The notes below the pieces were generated by a model. It had not been told where the DNA came from. It was given only the letters and a program-made list of their open reading frames with translations, and searched no databases. Made by a program: the position numbers and the translations under genes. From SXOA01 sp051004015 (GTDB lineage: Bacteria; Planctomycetota; Planctomycetia; Pirellulales; Pirellulaceae), in NCBI GenBank assembly GCA_051004015.1, contig JBPCKT010000154.1, positions 1 to 64,000 of the forward strand: a stretch of DNA of 64,000 nucleotides, written 5' to 3'. The first letter of the stretch is position 1; the number at the start of each line of letters is the position of its first letter. Below are positions 1 through 9,150 of the stretch, piece by piece.

Positions 1-98
1 TGGGGGCTTTTGTGTGGCGGTTTTTTTGGGTAGACGGGGGGAAGGTGGTGGGAAGGAAGAGAACCGAAACCAGCCCAACCACTGGGGGGACCATACTA

Positions 99-1799
99 CT
101 ATACCCGGTGTTTGAGGCGGTCGGCGAGCCGGCGGAGGGCATCGCTGGAGTCGCCGACGGGGATGTGGGCGTGGATCAGGCTCAGGCCCTTGCGGTCGGC
201 CCAAGCCTTCTCGAGTGCCGCGGCAAATTCCCCTTCGGTCCGCACCTCGTAGCCCGTACCGCCGCCGAGCAGTCCCGGCAATTGACTGTACTTCCAGGGG
301 TTGATGTCGTTAAAGTCCCAATCTCCCGGATGCAGGAACCGCTCGGTACCGTAACCGTGATTATCGAGCACGATGACCACCGGATCATAGCCGCCACGGA
401 TAATATTCGATATTTCCATCCCCGTCATTTGAAAGGCCCCGTCCCCGCAGATGACCAGCACGCGGCTCTTGGGGCGAGCAGTCAGGGCCCCCAGCGCGGC
501 GGGGACGGCGAAACCCATCGACGTGTAGTAGGCGGGGCTGATGAACTCCGTTCGCTGATGGATGGTCAGCTCGGTGGCGGCGAACAGGGAATCGCCGATG
601 TCGGCAATCACGATGGTGTCCTGGTCAATCTGCTCATCGACCCGCGCGATCATCCGCCGGATGGTAAGCGCCGCCTTCGGCTGGAGCACGAACTTTCCTT
701 TGGGCTTTTTGATGGCGGCGGGAATCTGCCGGCTGGTCGGCTTTAGCTTGCGGGCCGTCAGCTTATCGAGAAAGTCGCCGAGCTCGACGCCATGATAGTG
801 ATGGTGGCGGATGCGAAGCTGCTCGCTGGTCACGTAGATGCATTTGGCGGGGTCAAGATTCGCGGTGAAGATGCCCAGATTGATGTCCGTCATAAAGGCC
901 CCCAGCAGCAGCACGCAGTCGCTCTCCTCCACGAACTGCGTCACCGCTTGGTGTCCCATCGCCCCCTCGTACAGGCCGATATAAAGCGGGTGCTTCTCCG
1001 GGACCACGCTCTTCCCCAGCAGCGTGGCCGCCATGGGAATTCCCAGCTTCTCCGCCAGACCGATCACCTTGTCCTGCAAACTGAAGCGATGGATTTCGAC
1101 GCCGGCGATAATCACTGGCCGCTCCGCCTTGGCCAGCAGGGCGGCGGCCTCATCAGCCGCTTCGTCGGCGGCCTGTTGGTCGCTTTGCGGTTCGCTCTTC
1201 TGCCAGGTGTGCGAAATGTGGGGGACCACTTCGACCATGTCCCGGGGGATTTCAATGTAGACAGGCCGCTTGAAGCGGGCGGCTGTGTCGAGCACACGGT
1301 CGATCTCGCGGAAGGCGACGACTGGATCGTTGAGCTCCGTGCAGGCGACGCAGAGCTTCTCGAAGACTTCCAGTTGCGTGCGGAAGTCCCGCACCTTGTG
1401 ATGGAGCAGAGGATTGTTGACCCGTTCCCCCACCCCTGGCGATCCACTGATGACGACGACCGGCGATTTTTCCGCATAGGCCCCGGCCGTGGAGTTGCAG
1501 ACCGAAAGGCCCCCCACGCAGTACGTCACCACCACGGCCCCCATGCCGTTGATGCGAGCATATGCATCCGCCGCGAAGCCGGCGCAGTCCTCTCGCGTGC
1601 AGCCGACAACGCGAATGGGACTCTTCGCGAGCTGAGCATAGAAGCTGAGGATGTAGTCGCCCGGAATGCCGAAGGCGTCGCGGATGCCGTAGTCCTGCAA
1701 GCGGCGGATGAGATATTGGCCGATCGATAGTCCCTTCGCGGGCTTCATCGCCAGCGGGCCGCTGCTGGGAGCGTCGGGAAGCGATTCGAGCCGCGACAT
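99..1799 (-). CDS. ThDP-dependent 2-oxoacid decarboxylase (pyruvate/indolepyruvate decarboxylase family)
   Basis: 566 aa, the usual length for this family. It should use thiamine diphosphate and Mg2+ to decarboxylate pyruvate, indolepyruvate or phenylpyruvate to the aldehyde in the cytoplasm. The N-terminal PYR domain carries the cofactor-activating Glu (E70 in CTREDCAGFAADAYAR), and a His-His pair at 133-134 (LLHHKVRDF) matches the decarboxylase-type active site rather than acetolactate synthase. The C-terminal PP domain has the ThDP/Mg motif beginning at residue 452 (GDGAFQ) and closing with LDNHGYG near 480. An AGGAGA ribosome site lies 6-7 bases before the ATG. It is followed upstream only by the secretin gene, same strand, about 100 bases away. 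The exact substrate cannot be told from sequence. Confidence 0.88.
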   Translation of the reverse strand: MSRLESLPDAPSSGPLAMKPAKGLSIGQYLIRRLQDYGIRDAFGIPGDYILSFYAQLAKSPIRVVGCTREDCAGFAADAYARINGMGAVVVTYCVGGLSVCNSTAGAYAEKSPVVVISGSPGVGERVNNPLLHHKVRDFRTQLEVFEKLCVACTELNDPVVAFREIDRVLDTAARFKRPVYIEIPRDMVEVVPHISHTWQKSEPQSDQQAADEAADEAAALLAKAERPVIIAGVEIHRFSLQDKVIGLAEKLGIPMAATLLGKSVVPEKHPLYIGLYEGAMGHQAVTQFVEESDCVLLLGAFMTDINLGIFTANLDPAKCIYVTSEQLRIRHHHYHGVELGDFLDKLTARKLKPTSRQIPAAIKKPKGKFVLQPKAALTIRRMIARVDEQIDQDTIVIADIGDSLFAATELTIHQRTEFISPAYYTSMGFAVPAALGALTARPKSRVLVICGDGAFQMTGMEISNIIRGGYDPVVIVLDNHGYGTERFLHPGDWDFNDINPWKYSQLPGLLGGGTGYEVRTEGEFAAALEKAWADRKGLSLIHAHIPVGDSSDALRRLADRLKHRV

Positions 1800-1903
1800 C
1801 TTGCATCTCCTGGGGAATCGGCTGGACAGTCCTCTCTACTAAATAAGATACGCAATCGGCCGGTTTAGGGGAGCGCGGATTTGCGACGTAGTGTCCAGTT
1901 CGT

Positions 1904-4246
1904 TTACCGCAGGCCGGTGCCAATCGGCTGCGGCGCCAAATGGACTGGACGAGCGGGCGAAAGCCGCTTCGGGCCGCTGGTTTTCGTCACAGGTGGTGGC
2001 TCGGGCGTGGCGGGAGCGGCGCCAGCTTCACTTTCCACGGAGGGGAGGCGGCGCATCTCGCGGATGTTGAGGTTGACAGGCCGCACAGTCGTGGGCTGCA
2101 CCGGGCGGTATTCCGCGGTGGCCGCCGCGGGCAAGCGGCTGGTCTTCAGGTTCTCATTCGGAATTCGCTCCAGCGGCACATAAAGGACCGTGGAGTCTGT
2201 CATCAGCGGCGGAATGGTTTCCTTCGCTGCCGCCGGCTTGGACGCAATTGGCGTCTTGAACGGCGACACCCTCGTCGCCCCGGCAACGGGCTGGGAGCGG
2301 CTCTTCCGGTGCGAAGCTGTCTTTACCGGTGGGGGCTCTGGTACAGGAACCGGCGACTGCGTGGGTGCATTTTCCTGCACTTCCGATGCACTGGGCGGCG
2401 GCAATTGTTCGTAGCCTGGATCGCCATATTCGCCGGGCATTGGTCCGTTGCACTCGCCGTTATGATATTTCTTGCACTTGTCGCACAGGCCGCAGCGATG
2501 GGGCCACTGGTCCGTCGGGCAAGGATAGTCGGGCAGTTTCGGGTACGGAATGGTGTCGAGTTCCGGCAAGGCGGAGTTGTAGTTGCATACTTGCCGCGGC
2601 GTGCCGACGTAACCCATGTCAATTACGGTCGGCGTAATGAACACGATCAGCTCGCTCTCACGGACCGTGGCTTGCTTGTCGCGGAAGAGATGGCCGATGT
2701 GCTTTATATCGCCCAGATAGGGAACCTTCGACATGTTCTTGATCGCGCTCCGTTGCCGCAAGCCGCCGATCACGATCGTCCCGCCATTCTGCACACGAAT
2801 GACGGTGCGGGTTTCGCGGCGGTCGATAATCGGCTGGTTCGTCTCGGGAGTAAGGCCGGCCAGAATGCTGAATCGCGGATTAATATCCATCCTGATCGTC
2901 TGATCGCCTGAAATCTGCGGAGTTACCGTGAGCGTGGTGCCTGCTTCGCGAAAGGCTGTCGTGCCGATGGAGCCGCCCCCCAAGCCCTGCGTCAACTGCT
3001 GGTAGGGAATCTCCGTCACCGCCTCAAAGGTGGCCGTTTCCTGGTCGTAGACAATGACGCTGGGGTCGGAGAGCAACCGCGAGTCTTTCGACTGGGCCAG
3101 CGCATTGATGACGGTCCGCAGGTCAAAGTTGGAGCCAAGCGAGGTAAAGGTGAGAGCTCCATTCGCGAGGCCGGCCGCTGGATTGGCGGCGGTGATTGCC
3201 TGCAAGGCAATCGAATCCTGGGCCACGCCGGCGGCATCCAGGTTATTCCCCTTGAGTGTGCCTCCCCAGTTCACGCCGCAGCGGCGGGCGTCTTCCAGAC
3301 TGGCATCGTAAATCAGGGCATCAATCCGGACCTGGGGGCGTGGAACATCGAGCTGCTCAATCGCCTGGGCCACCAACTTCAGCCGGTCCGCGGTATCGAC
3401 CACGAGCAGGCGATTGTCTTTGGCGAAAACGGAAAGCCTGCCCGTTGGGTTAAGCAAAGTAATCAATTGAGGGCCGACGCTTTCGGCCTTCAGAAAGTTG
3501 AGCTTAAAGTAAGCGGCTGTCGGAGGAGCGGCGGGAAGCATTGCGGCCGGGCCGCCCCTTCCGGGGACGATTCCGCCGGGATTCTGCTGCCCCGTCAGCG
3601 CTTGCTGGGCGGCCGCCTGGTCTTCGTCGATGATTTCCTTGGCGGCGTCATCGAGCTCCTTGGCCTTCAGCTCGATCATTTCCAGCCGGTCGGGAAAGTC
3701 AATCACGTTGAGCCGTCTGGCCGAAGGGATTGCCAGGACCTGCCCGTGTTCGGAGAGGTAGACGCTCACCGCTTCCTTCACTTCATCCGGATCGGCGTTC
3801 CTGATCGTGATTGTCGCCGTCTGGAACAGCGGTTTCAGCGGGCCAAACGCATCCTGCTTCATCACCACCAGGCTGTTGCCGACCGGTTTGTACCCATAGC
3901 CGCGGGGACCCAGAATCGTATCCAGCACTTCAAACAGCGGCGCGTCCACAAACTCGCAGTTGATCGTTTCCTTGGTCCCATCATTCGGCACGACGATGTT
4001 CACGCCCCAGGCCCGGCGGATTCCAAATAGGGCTTCCACAAAGTTCGCGTCCCGCAGCGTAAGGTCCCCCGTCTTGACCAGCTTAGCCTTCATGGCGTCC
4101 GACACCTTGTACGTGTCTGAGATATTGGTCTGCGCGAAAACGCGAGGCAGCGCGACGAAGCACGAGAGGGCGAGAATTGCCGCTGCCCAGACGGGTCGAC
4201 GAAGTTGTTGTGAGAAGTGAGCAATCATGCCCAAGTTGACCTCCAT
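1904..4246 (-). CDS. Outer-membrane secretin of a type II secretion/type IV pilus-like system (GspD/PilQ-like)
   Basis: 780 aa. A signal peptide (about 1-39, hydrophobic 19-35, ending VFAQ) is followed by an STN/N0-like domain (about 55-130), secretin N domains (about 140-300) and the secretin beta-barrel domain (about 300-545) with the family signature KVPYLGDIKHIGHLF at 507-520 and the closing strand ELIVFITPTVI. It should form the multimeric outer-membrane gate. It is the last gene of the operon, 51 bases after the GspM-like gene; a GGAGG ribosome site 5 bases from the ATG supports this start. Odd: after the barrel comes a tail of about 235 residues, rich in Pro and containing six Cys at 554, 576, 585, 588, 591 and 599. 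Secretins normally end soon after the barrel or in a short S-domain. Confidence 0.9.
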   Translation of the reverse strand: MEVNLGMIAHFSQQLRRPVWAAAILALSCFVALPRVFAQTNISDTYKVSDAMKAKLVKTGDLTLRDANFVEALFGIRRAWGVNIVVPNDGTKETINCEFVDAPLFEVLDTILGPRGYGYKPVGNSLVVMKQDAFGPLKPLFQTATITIRNADPDEVKEAVSVYLSEHGQVLAIPSARRLNVIDFPDRLEMIELKAKELDDAAKEIIDEDQAAAQQALTGQQNPGGIVPGRGGPAAMLPAAPPTAAYFKLNFLKAESVGPQLITLLNPTGRLSVFAKDNRLLVVDTADRLKLVAQAIEQLDVPRPQVRIDALIYDASLEDARRCGVNWGGTLKGNNLDAAGVAQDSIALQAITAANPAAGLANGALTFTSLGSNFDLRTVINALAQSKDSRLLSDPSVIVYDQETATFEAVTEIPYQQLTQGLGGGSIGTTAFREAGTTLTVTPQISGDQTIRMDINPRFSILAGLTPETNQPIIDRRETRTVIRVQNGGTIVIGGLRQRSAIKNMSKVPYLGDIKHIGHLFRDKQATVRESELIVFITPTVIDMGYVGTPRQVCNYNSALPELDTIPYPKLPDYPCPTDQWPHRCGLCDKCKKYHNGECNGPMPGEYGDPGYEQLPPPSASEVQENAPTQSPVPVPEPPPVKTASHRKSRSQPVAGATRVSPFKTPIASKPAAAKETIPPLMTDSTVLYVPLERIPNENLKTSRLPAAATAEYRPVQPTTVRPVNLNIREMRRLPSVESEAGAAPATPEPPPVTKTSGPKRLSPARPVHLAPQPIGTGLR

Positions 4247-4297
4247 GCCAACCTCCGTCGTACCGGTCCGAAATCCGTTTCGTGCCGTCGTTCCCGC

Positions 4298-4927
4298 TTA
4301 AGCCTTCTTGGCTTCCATGGGCGCCAGATCGAACAGGAGCAAGTCAATCTCCAGCTCGACCATGTTCTTATCTTCCGTCGACCTGCGCAATTGAAATCCG
4401 CCGGTGTGAATCAGCCGCTCCTCCTGGCTTAGCCTGGTCAGGAAGTCGCTCACGTCGGCGAGGTTCCCGGTCACGGCCAGGTTCAGGGGCTGGGTCTTCA
4501 AGCGGAACGGGGACTTCTTGTCGGATTCCGGCCGCGCTCGCGTTTCCAGCGGGTTGTCTTCGTCGTACCACTGGCGCAGGCTGGCATCACCCAGCCGCAC
4601 CCGCCGCAGTTTGCAATGCGAGTCCTTCACCATCGCGACGAGGTGATTTCGCAGCGCGTCCACTTCGGCGGGGGGAAGGGCCTTGGCCTCCAACTCCCGG
4701 AGCAGCGTCTGCTTTTTCTCGGCTTGCCTCTGGTAAAGCTCCACTTTGCCGGCCAGCGCCTCGCCTTCTTGCAATTCGCTTTCCAGCTTGGCGCGATGGT
4801 CCTTGGCGGCAGAGTAGCTATCGACTGCCGGCCAGGTAAAGAGCAGGCCGATGCCTAGCGTGAGGGCTATGACGATCCAAACACGTTTAGGGTGTGCAAG
4901 GACGCGGCGTATAAACGTTTCCACCAT
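4298..4927 (-). CDS. PilO/GspM-like inner-membrane assembly protein
   Basis: 209 aa from the chosen ATG (MVETFIRR), which starts 5 bases after the upstream stop; a longer frame to 4984 would overlap the previous gene. One membrane helix at about residues 15-35, a coiled-coil stretch at about 40-85 rich in Glu/Lys/Gln, then a small periplasmic ferredoxin-like domain. This is the layout of PilO/GspM, the partner that dimerises with PilN/GspL at the inner-membrane platform. Identification rests on topology and position between the GspL-like and GspD genes, since this family is weakly conserved in sequence. Confidence 0.72.
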   Translation of the reverse strand: MVETFIRRVLAHPKRVWIVIALTLGIGLLFTWPAVDSYSAAKDHRAKLESELQEGEALAGKVELYQRQAEKKQTLLRELEAKALPPAEVDALRNHLVAMVKDSHCKLRRVRLGDASLRQWYDEDNPLETRARPESDKKSPFRLKTQPLNLAVTGNLADVSDFLTRLSQEERLIHTGGFQLRRSTEDKNMVELEIDLLLFDLAPMEAKKA

Positions 4928-4931
4928 GATA

Positions 4932-6449
4932 TCAGGTTCCTTTGGCCCGGCCGTTACGACCGTTAAGATTGCATTTAACGTCAAACAACGTTGCCGGGCC
5001 GTTGCCGAGCTGGATGGGGCGAGTCTGCTCCAGCGCCGGACTATGTACGATCTGAATTCCTTCGAGCTGCTTCACGAACTGATAGATTCCATCCTCCGTA
5101 AAGCTGGGTCCGTGCAGTGTGACCCGCCCTTCGCGGTCCACTTGCATCGTGTCCAGCCAGACCCCCTTGGGCAGGCAGCCGCCGACCTGGGCCAGAAACT
5201 CATGCCACATGGGCCGGGAGATATGGGAGTCAATCCTGGTCAGGTATTTGATCTTGGCGTCTGTCACCGCCAACTCCATTTGCTTTCCGGCAATCAGCTC
5301 CTGGTGCGATTTGGCTTTGTTTGCGGCGGCTTCCAAGCCGGCGGCGCATCGCTGCTGATAGAAGCTGGCGCCGTAGACGCCCAGGGTCAGCAGGATCGCG
5401 GCGGCAATCGGCCAGCCATGTTTGAGGAGTTGCGGCCCGAGCGGTTCGCGCCGCCGCAGTCGGAGGGGCTCCATCAGGTCGGGCGAGTCGACCGCCTGAG
5501 TAGTCTCCAAGGAGCTAACAAGCGATCCCATCAGCGGCAGCAGCCAGGCATCGCTGGCCTTCACACTTTCACAGTTCCATTCCCGGCAAACCTCGCGGGG
5601 ATCCAGCGCTTCCGCCGTCAGCTTGCCTTGCGCGGCAAACTGATCCTGAATCGATTCGAGCTCCGCCGCTTCTCCGCACAGGATAACTTGGGTGATCCGC
5701 GCCGAAGTGAAATGGAAATGGCGACTGCAATACCGCTGAATCCGGTCCAGATGCTGGGCGACCGTTTCGGCCAAGTGAGCCTTGGCGGCGACGCCTCCGG
5801 GCCGATAGTCGAGCAGCAGGCGTCCCTGGTAGGAAACTCCCATGTCCACGCCGCGGTTGTTCAAATGAATGATGATGACCGGGCTTTCCGCGTCCCGCTC
5901 TGTCCGGCCGACCGCACGAGAGAGGGTAATGAGCGAGTGCTCGATGTTGGTCGTTTTCAGACCCGCTTCTTTCGCCGACAAGGTGATGGCTTCGAGCGTC
6001 TTTTCGTTGGTGACGGTCATCCAGCCCTGAGCCCGTTTGGCGTCGATCGCCCGCGTAGTCCGCGCGAAGGACTTTTCACCTGTGCCCAGCGACAGATAAT
6101 GCGAGCTACGTTGTTCCAGGCTCCGTAGCTCACTCTGCACTTGCTCGTTCGTTCCGGTCACAACGCGGGTAACGCAGAAATCTCCGCCGAGCGCGAACTG
6201 ACAGCGCGCGCCGGCGAGCTTTTCGCTCGTAACTATGGAAACAAGCGCCGCGGTCAGTTCCTTCCTCCCTTCCGGTGTGGCGAGCGAAGCCGCTTCCTTC
6301 CGCCAAGGCAGACGTTGCCAAGACAGACGGGTCTCGCCCTCGGGAGCGTCCGGACGTTCCAGGATGGCATACACCAAATCGGAGCTGGAAAGCTCGATGG
6401 CAACCATCCGCTTCGGCGTCAACTTGGCCTTCGATTTCAGGCTGAACAC
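4932..6449 (-). CDS. GspL-like / PilM-PilN fusion assembly protein
   Basis: 505 aa from a GTG start at 6449. That start sits 2 bases after the TAG of the GspK-like gene and has GGAGG about 7 bases upstream; the frame runs further up only through the preceding gene. The first ~330 residues look like the actin-like PilM fold (opening MVAIELSSSDLVYAI; phosphate-loop-like IIHLNNRGVDMGV). A single membrane helix at about 345-363 (WPIAAAILLTLGVYG) leads to a coiled coil and a PilN-like periplasmic domain (about 400-500). PilM and PilN are separate in most type IV pilus systems and fused in GspL, so the fusion favours a type II secretion-like machine. It would couple the GspE ATPase to the periplasmic platform. 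Confidence 0.78.
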   Translation of the reverse strand: MFSLKSKAKLTPKRMVAIELSSSDLVYAILERPDAPEGETRLSWQRLPWRKEAASLATPEGRKELTAALVSIVTSEKLAGARCQFALGGDFCVTRVVTGTNEQVQSELRSLEQRSSHYLSLGTGEKSFARTTRAIDAKRAQGWMTVTNEKTLEAITLSAKEAGLKTTNIEHSLITLSRAVGRTERDAESPVIIIHLNNRGVDMGVSYQGRLLLDYRPGGVAAKAHLAETVAQHLDRIQRYCSRHFHFTSARITQVILCGEAAELESIQDQFAAQGKLTAEALDPREVCREWNCESVKASDAWLLPLMGSLVSSLETTQAVDSPDLMEPLRLRRREPLGPQLLKHGWPIAAAILLTLGVYGASFYQQRCAAGLEAAANKAKSHQELIAGKQMELAVTDAKIKYLTRIDSHISRPMWHEFLAQVGGCLPKGVWLDTMQVDREGRVTLHGPSFTEDGIYQFVKQLEGIQIVHSPALEQTRPIQLGNGPATLFDVKCNLNGRNGRAKGT

Positions 6450-6451
6450 AA

Positions 6452-6853
6452 CTAGCCTCCCTGTTTCACCATGGTTTCGAGCTTCCGCGTCACATTCCCC
6501 GCTTGCCCCCAAGCGGTGACTACCACCGTCCCGTTGGCGCCATTCGCGGCTGTCGCCCAGTACAAATTGCCGCTGCCTGCCGGAAACTGCGTATTGCCAA
6601 TCCCCGTCCTCCAGGTAATGTCCGCTTCCAACTCCGCCAGGGCATGTTGCAAGCCTGCCTCGGCCAGATAGCGAGCCCGGTCCCAGTCCATCGTGTTCCG
6701 CAAGGCGGAGTACTGCAGCGTTTCCGTATCCATGATGGAAATCACGAGCACACTGCTGACCGTCATGACGAACAGCGCCGTCATCATCGCCGCTCCGCGG
6801 CGGAGACGGCGGGCGGTTTCCTTTATGTACGGAAGCGACTTGCGAATAGACAT
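6452..6853 (-). CDS. GspK/PilX-like minor pseudopilin
   Basis: 133 aa from the ATG at 6853 (MSIRKSLPYI). A longer frame beginning with TTG at 6892 would start inside an inverted repeat and is not preferred. The N-terminus has a basic patch, RRGAAMMTALFVMTVSSVLV, giving a prepilin-like cleavage after Gly and a hydrophobic helix without the Glu at position 5. Absence of Glu5 is characteristic of GspK, the tip pseudopilin. It is shorter than classical GspK (about 300 aa), so it may be PilX-like. It lies between GspJ-like and GspL-like genes in the operon. Confidence 0.7.
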   Translation of the reverse strand: MSIRKSLPYIKETARRLRRGAAMMTALFVMTVSSVLVISIMDTETLQYSALRNTMDWDRARYLAEAGLQHALAELEADITWRTGIGNTQFPAGSGNLYWATAANGANGTVVVTAWGQAGNVTRKLETMVKQGG

Positions 6854-6875
6854 GTGGTTAAGAACGCCAAAGTAG

Positions 6876-6977
6876 GAAATCTCAAATCTCAAACAAATTC
6901 AAAGAGGGAAATCTGAATTTATAAACATTTGTCACTTCCGATTTCTCAATTCTCATTTGTTTGAGATTTGAGATTTC
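6876..6977. repeat. 23-bp perfect inverted repeat, TTTGAGATTTGAGATTT family
   Basis: Arms 6876-6898 and 6955-6977 are exact reverse complements of 23 bases, built from the unit TTTGAGA, separated by 56 AT-rich bases. The element fills almost the whole gap between the GspJ-like and GspK-like genes. Related units (CAAATCTC runs) occur at 24774-24803 just upstream of pth. Confidence 0.85.
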
Positions 6978-6987
6978 TGATTTCTCT

Positions 6988-7506
6988 TCACCACGACCGA
7001 ATCCACGCCCATGAACTATAAGTCCGCGTGGCATTGGTTTCCCGCGGCAATTGGACGGTGACGGACACTTTCAGGTTTTGGATTTCGCTGGGGACCGTGG
7101 TGGCCGTCACGCCATCGGGCTTATAGCCGACAATGTTGAGGCCGGTGATATTGGTGGAGAGGAGTTGGTCGGCAGTGGTGACGCCGCACTTGACGGTGCT
7201 GGTCGCGCCGTCGTGATCCCACGCCACCGTGCTGCCGTCAGGCATTTTCAGCGTGAGCGCACCGGAATTGTCGCTTGCCGCGCTGATGGCGGTGACGGCG
7301 TCGGCCTGGCGAACCTGGCGGACCATGTGCCGTAGCGTGGCGTGCAGCCCCTCCAGGAGGATGTAATCCCCTTCGTGGGCTTCCCAGGCCTGGCGACTGG
7401 AGCGCAGCACCAGAGTAACTGCTGTCAACAGCACGGCCATCATCGATGACGCGATGACCAGCTCCAGCAGGGTCATTCCGCGGCGCTTAAAGGCCTTGGG
7501 CTTCAT
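6988..7506 (-). CDS. GspJ/PilW-like pseudopilin
   Basis: 172 aa from the ATG at 7506 (MKPKAFKRRG), overlapping the end of the GspI-like gene by 20 bases. The prepilin peptidase site is RRG followed by MTLLELVIASSMM, with Leu/Glu at the expected positions and a hydrophobic helix through about residue 36. The remaining globular part has no recognisable motif. Size, class III leader and position after GspI fit GspJ. It should join the pseudopilus tip complex at the inner membrane. Confidence 0.75.
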   Translation of the reverse strand: MKPKAFKRRGMTLLELVIASSMMAVLLTAVTLVLRSSRQAWEAHEGDYILLEGLHATLRHMVRQVRQADAVTAISAASDNSGALTLKMPDGSTVAWDHDGATSTVKCGVTTADQLLSTNITGLNIVGYKPDGVTATTVPSEIQNLKVSVTVQLPRETNATRTYSSWAWIRSW

Positions 7507-7936
7507 AGTTGTTGTAACTGACGAATTTCGAAACTTTGGTCGCGAACGACACCTTTTTCTCGCCGCCGTCCAGGCTGCCGTTGCCGTTCGCGTCATTCCA
7601 GACGACGGCGGTGATCGCCATCAGCCGGTTGCCGATGCCGCCGTCGGGCACAGCGTCGGACTTGCTCACCTGGAACTTCAAATAGCTGCGGCCTTCGAGC
7701 GCCGTGAAATCTCCGCTGGCGGTGGTCTTGTTCCAGTCCCCAGCGACCTTGTTCATGTGCTCTTCCAGCTTGTCCACGCACAGCGTCGACATCAGGTCCG
7801 CTTCTTCCACGCTCCGACTGACCTCCAAGCTGTCCCGCATCATCCGCAGCGCCGGCACCAGTGCCGTCGCAATGATCGTGGAAGCCGCAATGACTTCCAG
7901 AAGCGACTGGCCACGGCGAGATTTTTTGGGATGCAT
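7487..7936 (-). CDS. GspI/PilV-like pseudopilin
   Basis: 149 aa. It starts MHPKKSRRGQSLLEVIAAST, a short basic leader with cleavage after Gly and Glu at mature position 5, followed by a hydrophobic helix. A stretch DANGNGSLDGGE near residue 120 resembles a calcium-binding loop. Order GspH-GspI-GspJ-GspK on the minus strand is that of type II secretion operons. Confidence 0.76.
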   Translation of the reverse strand: MHPKKSRRGQSLLEVIAASTIIATALVPALRMMRDSLEVSRSVEEADLMSTLCVDKLEEHMNKVAGDWNKTTASGDFTALEGRSYLKFQVSKSDAVPDGGIGNRLMAITAVVWNDANGNGSLDGGEKKVSFATKVSKFVSYNNYEAQGL

Positions 7937-8055
7937 GACAAAACTCCCTACTGGGGCAATTTCCCCTATGAAAAACGTAGCTCACAGAATTGTCGTAGAG
8001 TGTGTCAAGAAACGAGCTTACGACTCGCGGACACACCATTATCGAGATCGAATCG

Positions 8056-8529
8056 TCAGGGTGCCGTCTGCACCGTTGCAAGAGCCCCACTAATCGGCAC
8101 CACGCTGATCCGCCAGCTCTTGTGGGGACCGACCAGATCGACCGTGTAAGGAGCTGACGCCTGGCCTTCGAAGGTGAAGGACATCGTGCTTTGCGAAACG
8201 GTTGCGGTCACGTTCTGCGAAAACGAGAACGGTCCATCGACCAGGGATGTGCCGCCGAATGTATCGATGGAAACTACGCTGTACGTCAGTTTTCCGCCGG
8301 CGTCGTTTTGGAACAACACTCCGTGATTGTTCCCGCCGGTAATCGCCCGCCGTTTGGCCTGGAGCAGCGCAAGTCCCACCCGCCGGGCATCCGTCTGCGA
8401 GCCGATGTCGCCAAAGATCGTCGGTCCCAGACGGGCGATGGCAACCGCGGCAAAGACTCCCATCAGCATGACCACCGCCATCAGCTCCAGGAGCGACATC
8501 CCGCGGCGAGGAGACATGCGAAGGGTCAT
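8056..8529 (-). CDS. GspH/FimT-like pseudopilin
   Basis: 157 aa, opening MTLRMSPRRGMSLLELMAVV: prepilin leader ending RRG, Glu at mature position 5, hydrophobic helix to about residue 32, then a beta-rich globular domain typical of GspH/FimT (Thr/Ser-rich strands). A 119-base gap separates it from the GspI-like gene; that gap holds an imperfect hairpin (gtgtgtc at 8000-8006 with gacacac at 8030-8036). Confidence 0.76.
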   Translation of the reverse strand: MTLRMSPRRGMSLLELMAVVMLMGVFAAVAIARLGPTIFGDIGSQTDARRVGLALLQAKRRAITGGNNHGVLFQNDAGGKLTYSVVSIDTFGGTSLVDGPFSFSQNVTATVSQSTMSFTFEGQASAPYTVDLVGPHKSWRISVVPISGALATVQTAP

Positions 8530-8637
8530 GGTGAATCAACAAAAATCCGGAGCCACGTCCGGGGCCTGGGACCTGAACGCGGCGAGAGGCAAGCTGGTCG
8601 TCGATTGAACCCGCGGAAACAGGCTCCCGCGAATGTT

Positions 8638-8970
8638 TTAGTTGGCGCGGTGCGTGGTCGAGTTCAGCGAGTAGACCGCGCCGTTAGTCGGGTTGGTCGG
8701 CAGGCCTTGCGGGAAGTAGGCATTGTCCGCGCCAATGTCGCTGAGGTCGTCCGCCGGCCAGGTTCCCTTCTCAAAATACCACCGCTCGACTGCCGAGTTG
8801 ATCTCGGACTTGTTCTGGGAGTCGGCCTTCTGCTTGGCCGTGGTGCTGGAGACCGAAATGCGCGGAATGACGACCAAGGCAATAATGCCCAGGATCGTCA
8901 CGACAGCCAGAAGTTCCAGCAGCGAAAAGCCGCGACGCTGACTGTTCTTCTTCATTCTGCGAATCATCAT
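8638..8970 (-). CDS. GspG-like pseudopilin 2
   Basis: 110 aa from the ATG at 8970, which has GGGAG seven bases upstream; the open frame extends further but without a ribosome site. Leader KKNSQRRG then FSLLELLAVVTILGIIALVVIPR, a classic prepilin N-terminus with Glu5 and Pro22. Followed by a short GspG-type domain containing a YFEKGTWPADDLSDIGADN stretch and ending in THRAN. It lies between the second G-like gene and the GspH-like gene. It is probably a minor or major pseudopilin subunit. Confidence 0.8.
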   Translation of the reverse strand: MMIRRMKKNSQRRGFSLLELLAVVTILGIIALVVIPRISVSSTTAKQKADSQNKSEINSAVERWYFEKGTWPADDLSDIGADNAYFPQGLPTNPTNGAVYSLNSTTHRAN

Positions 8971-9150
8971 GTGCTGCTCCCAATTCCCAAAGGACGTGTT
9001 CTCGACTTTTCTTGCCCGCAAGCGCATGCCCACGAGTTGCAATTCTTCGCGCCACAATCCGGCATCCATTCCGGCTGTTACCGAACCATAGCTTTTTCTG
9101 GGGGGATGCAAGGCAACCCACAGGTTGGATTCGCTTTCCGGACGTAGTGG

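Noticed and set aside
1..98. Gene or RNA at the left edge
   Set aside because: Only G-rich sequence and a frame antisense to the decarboxylase; nothing supported.
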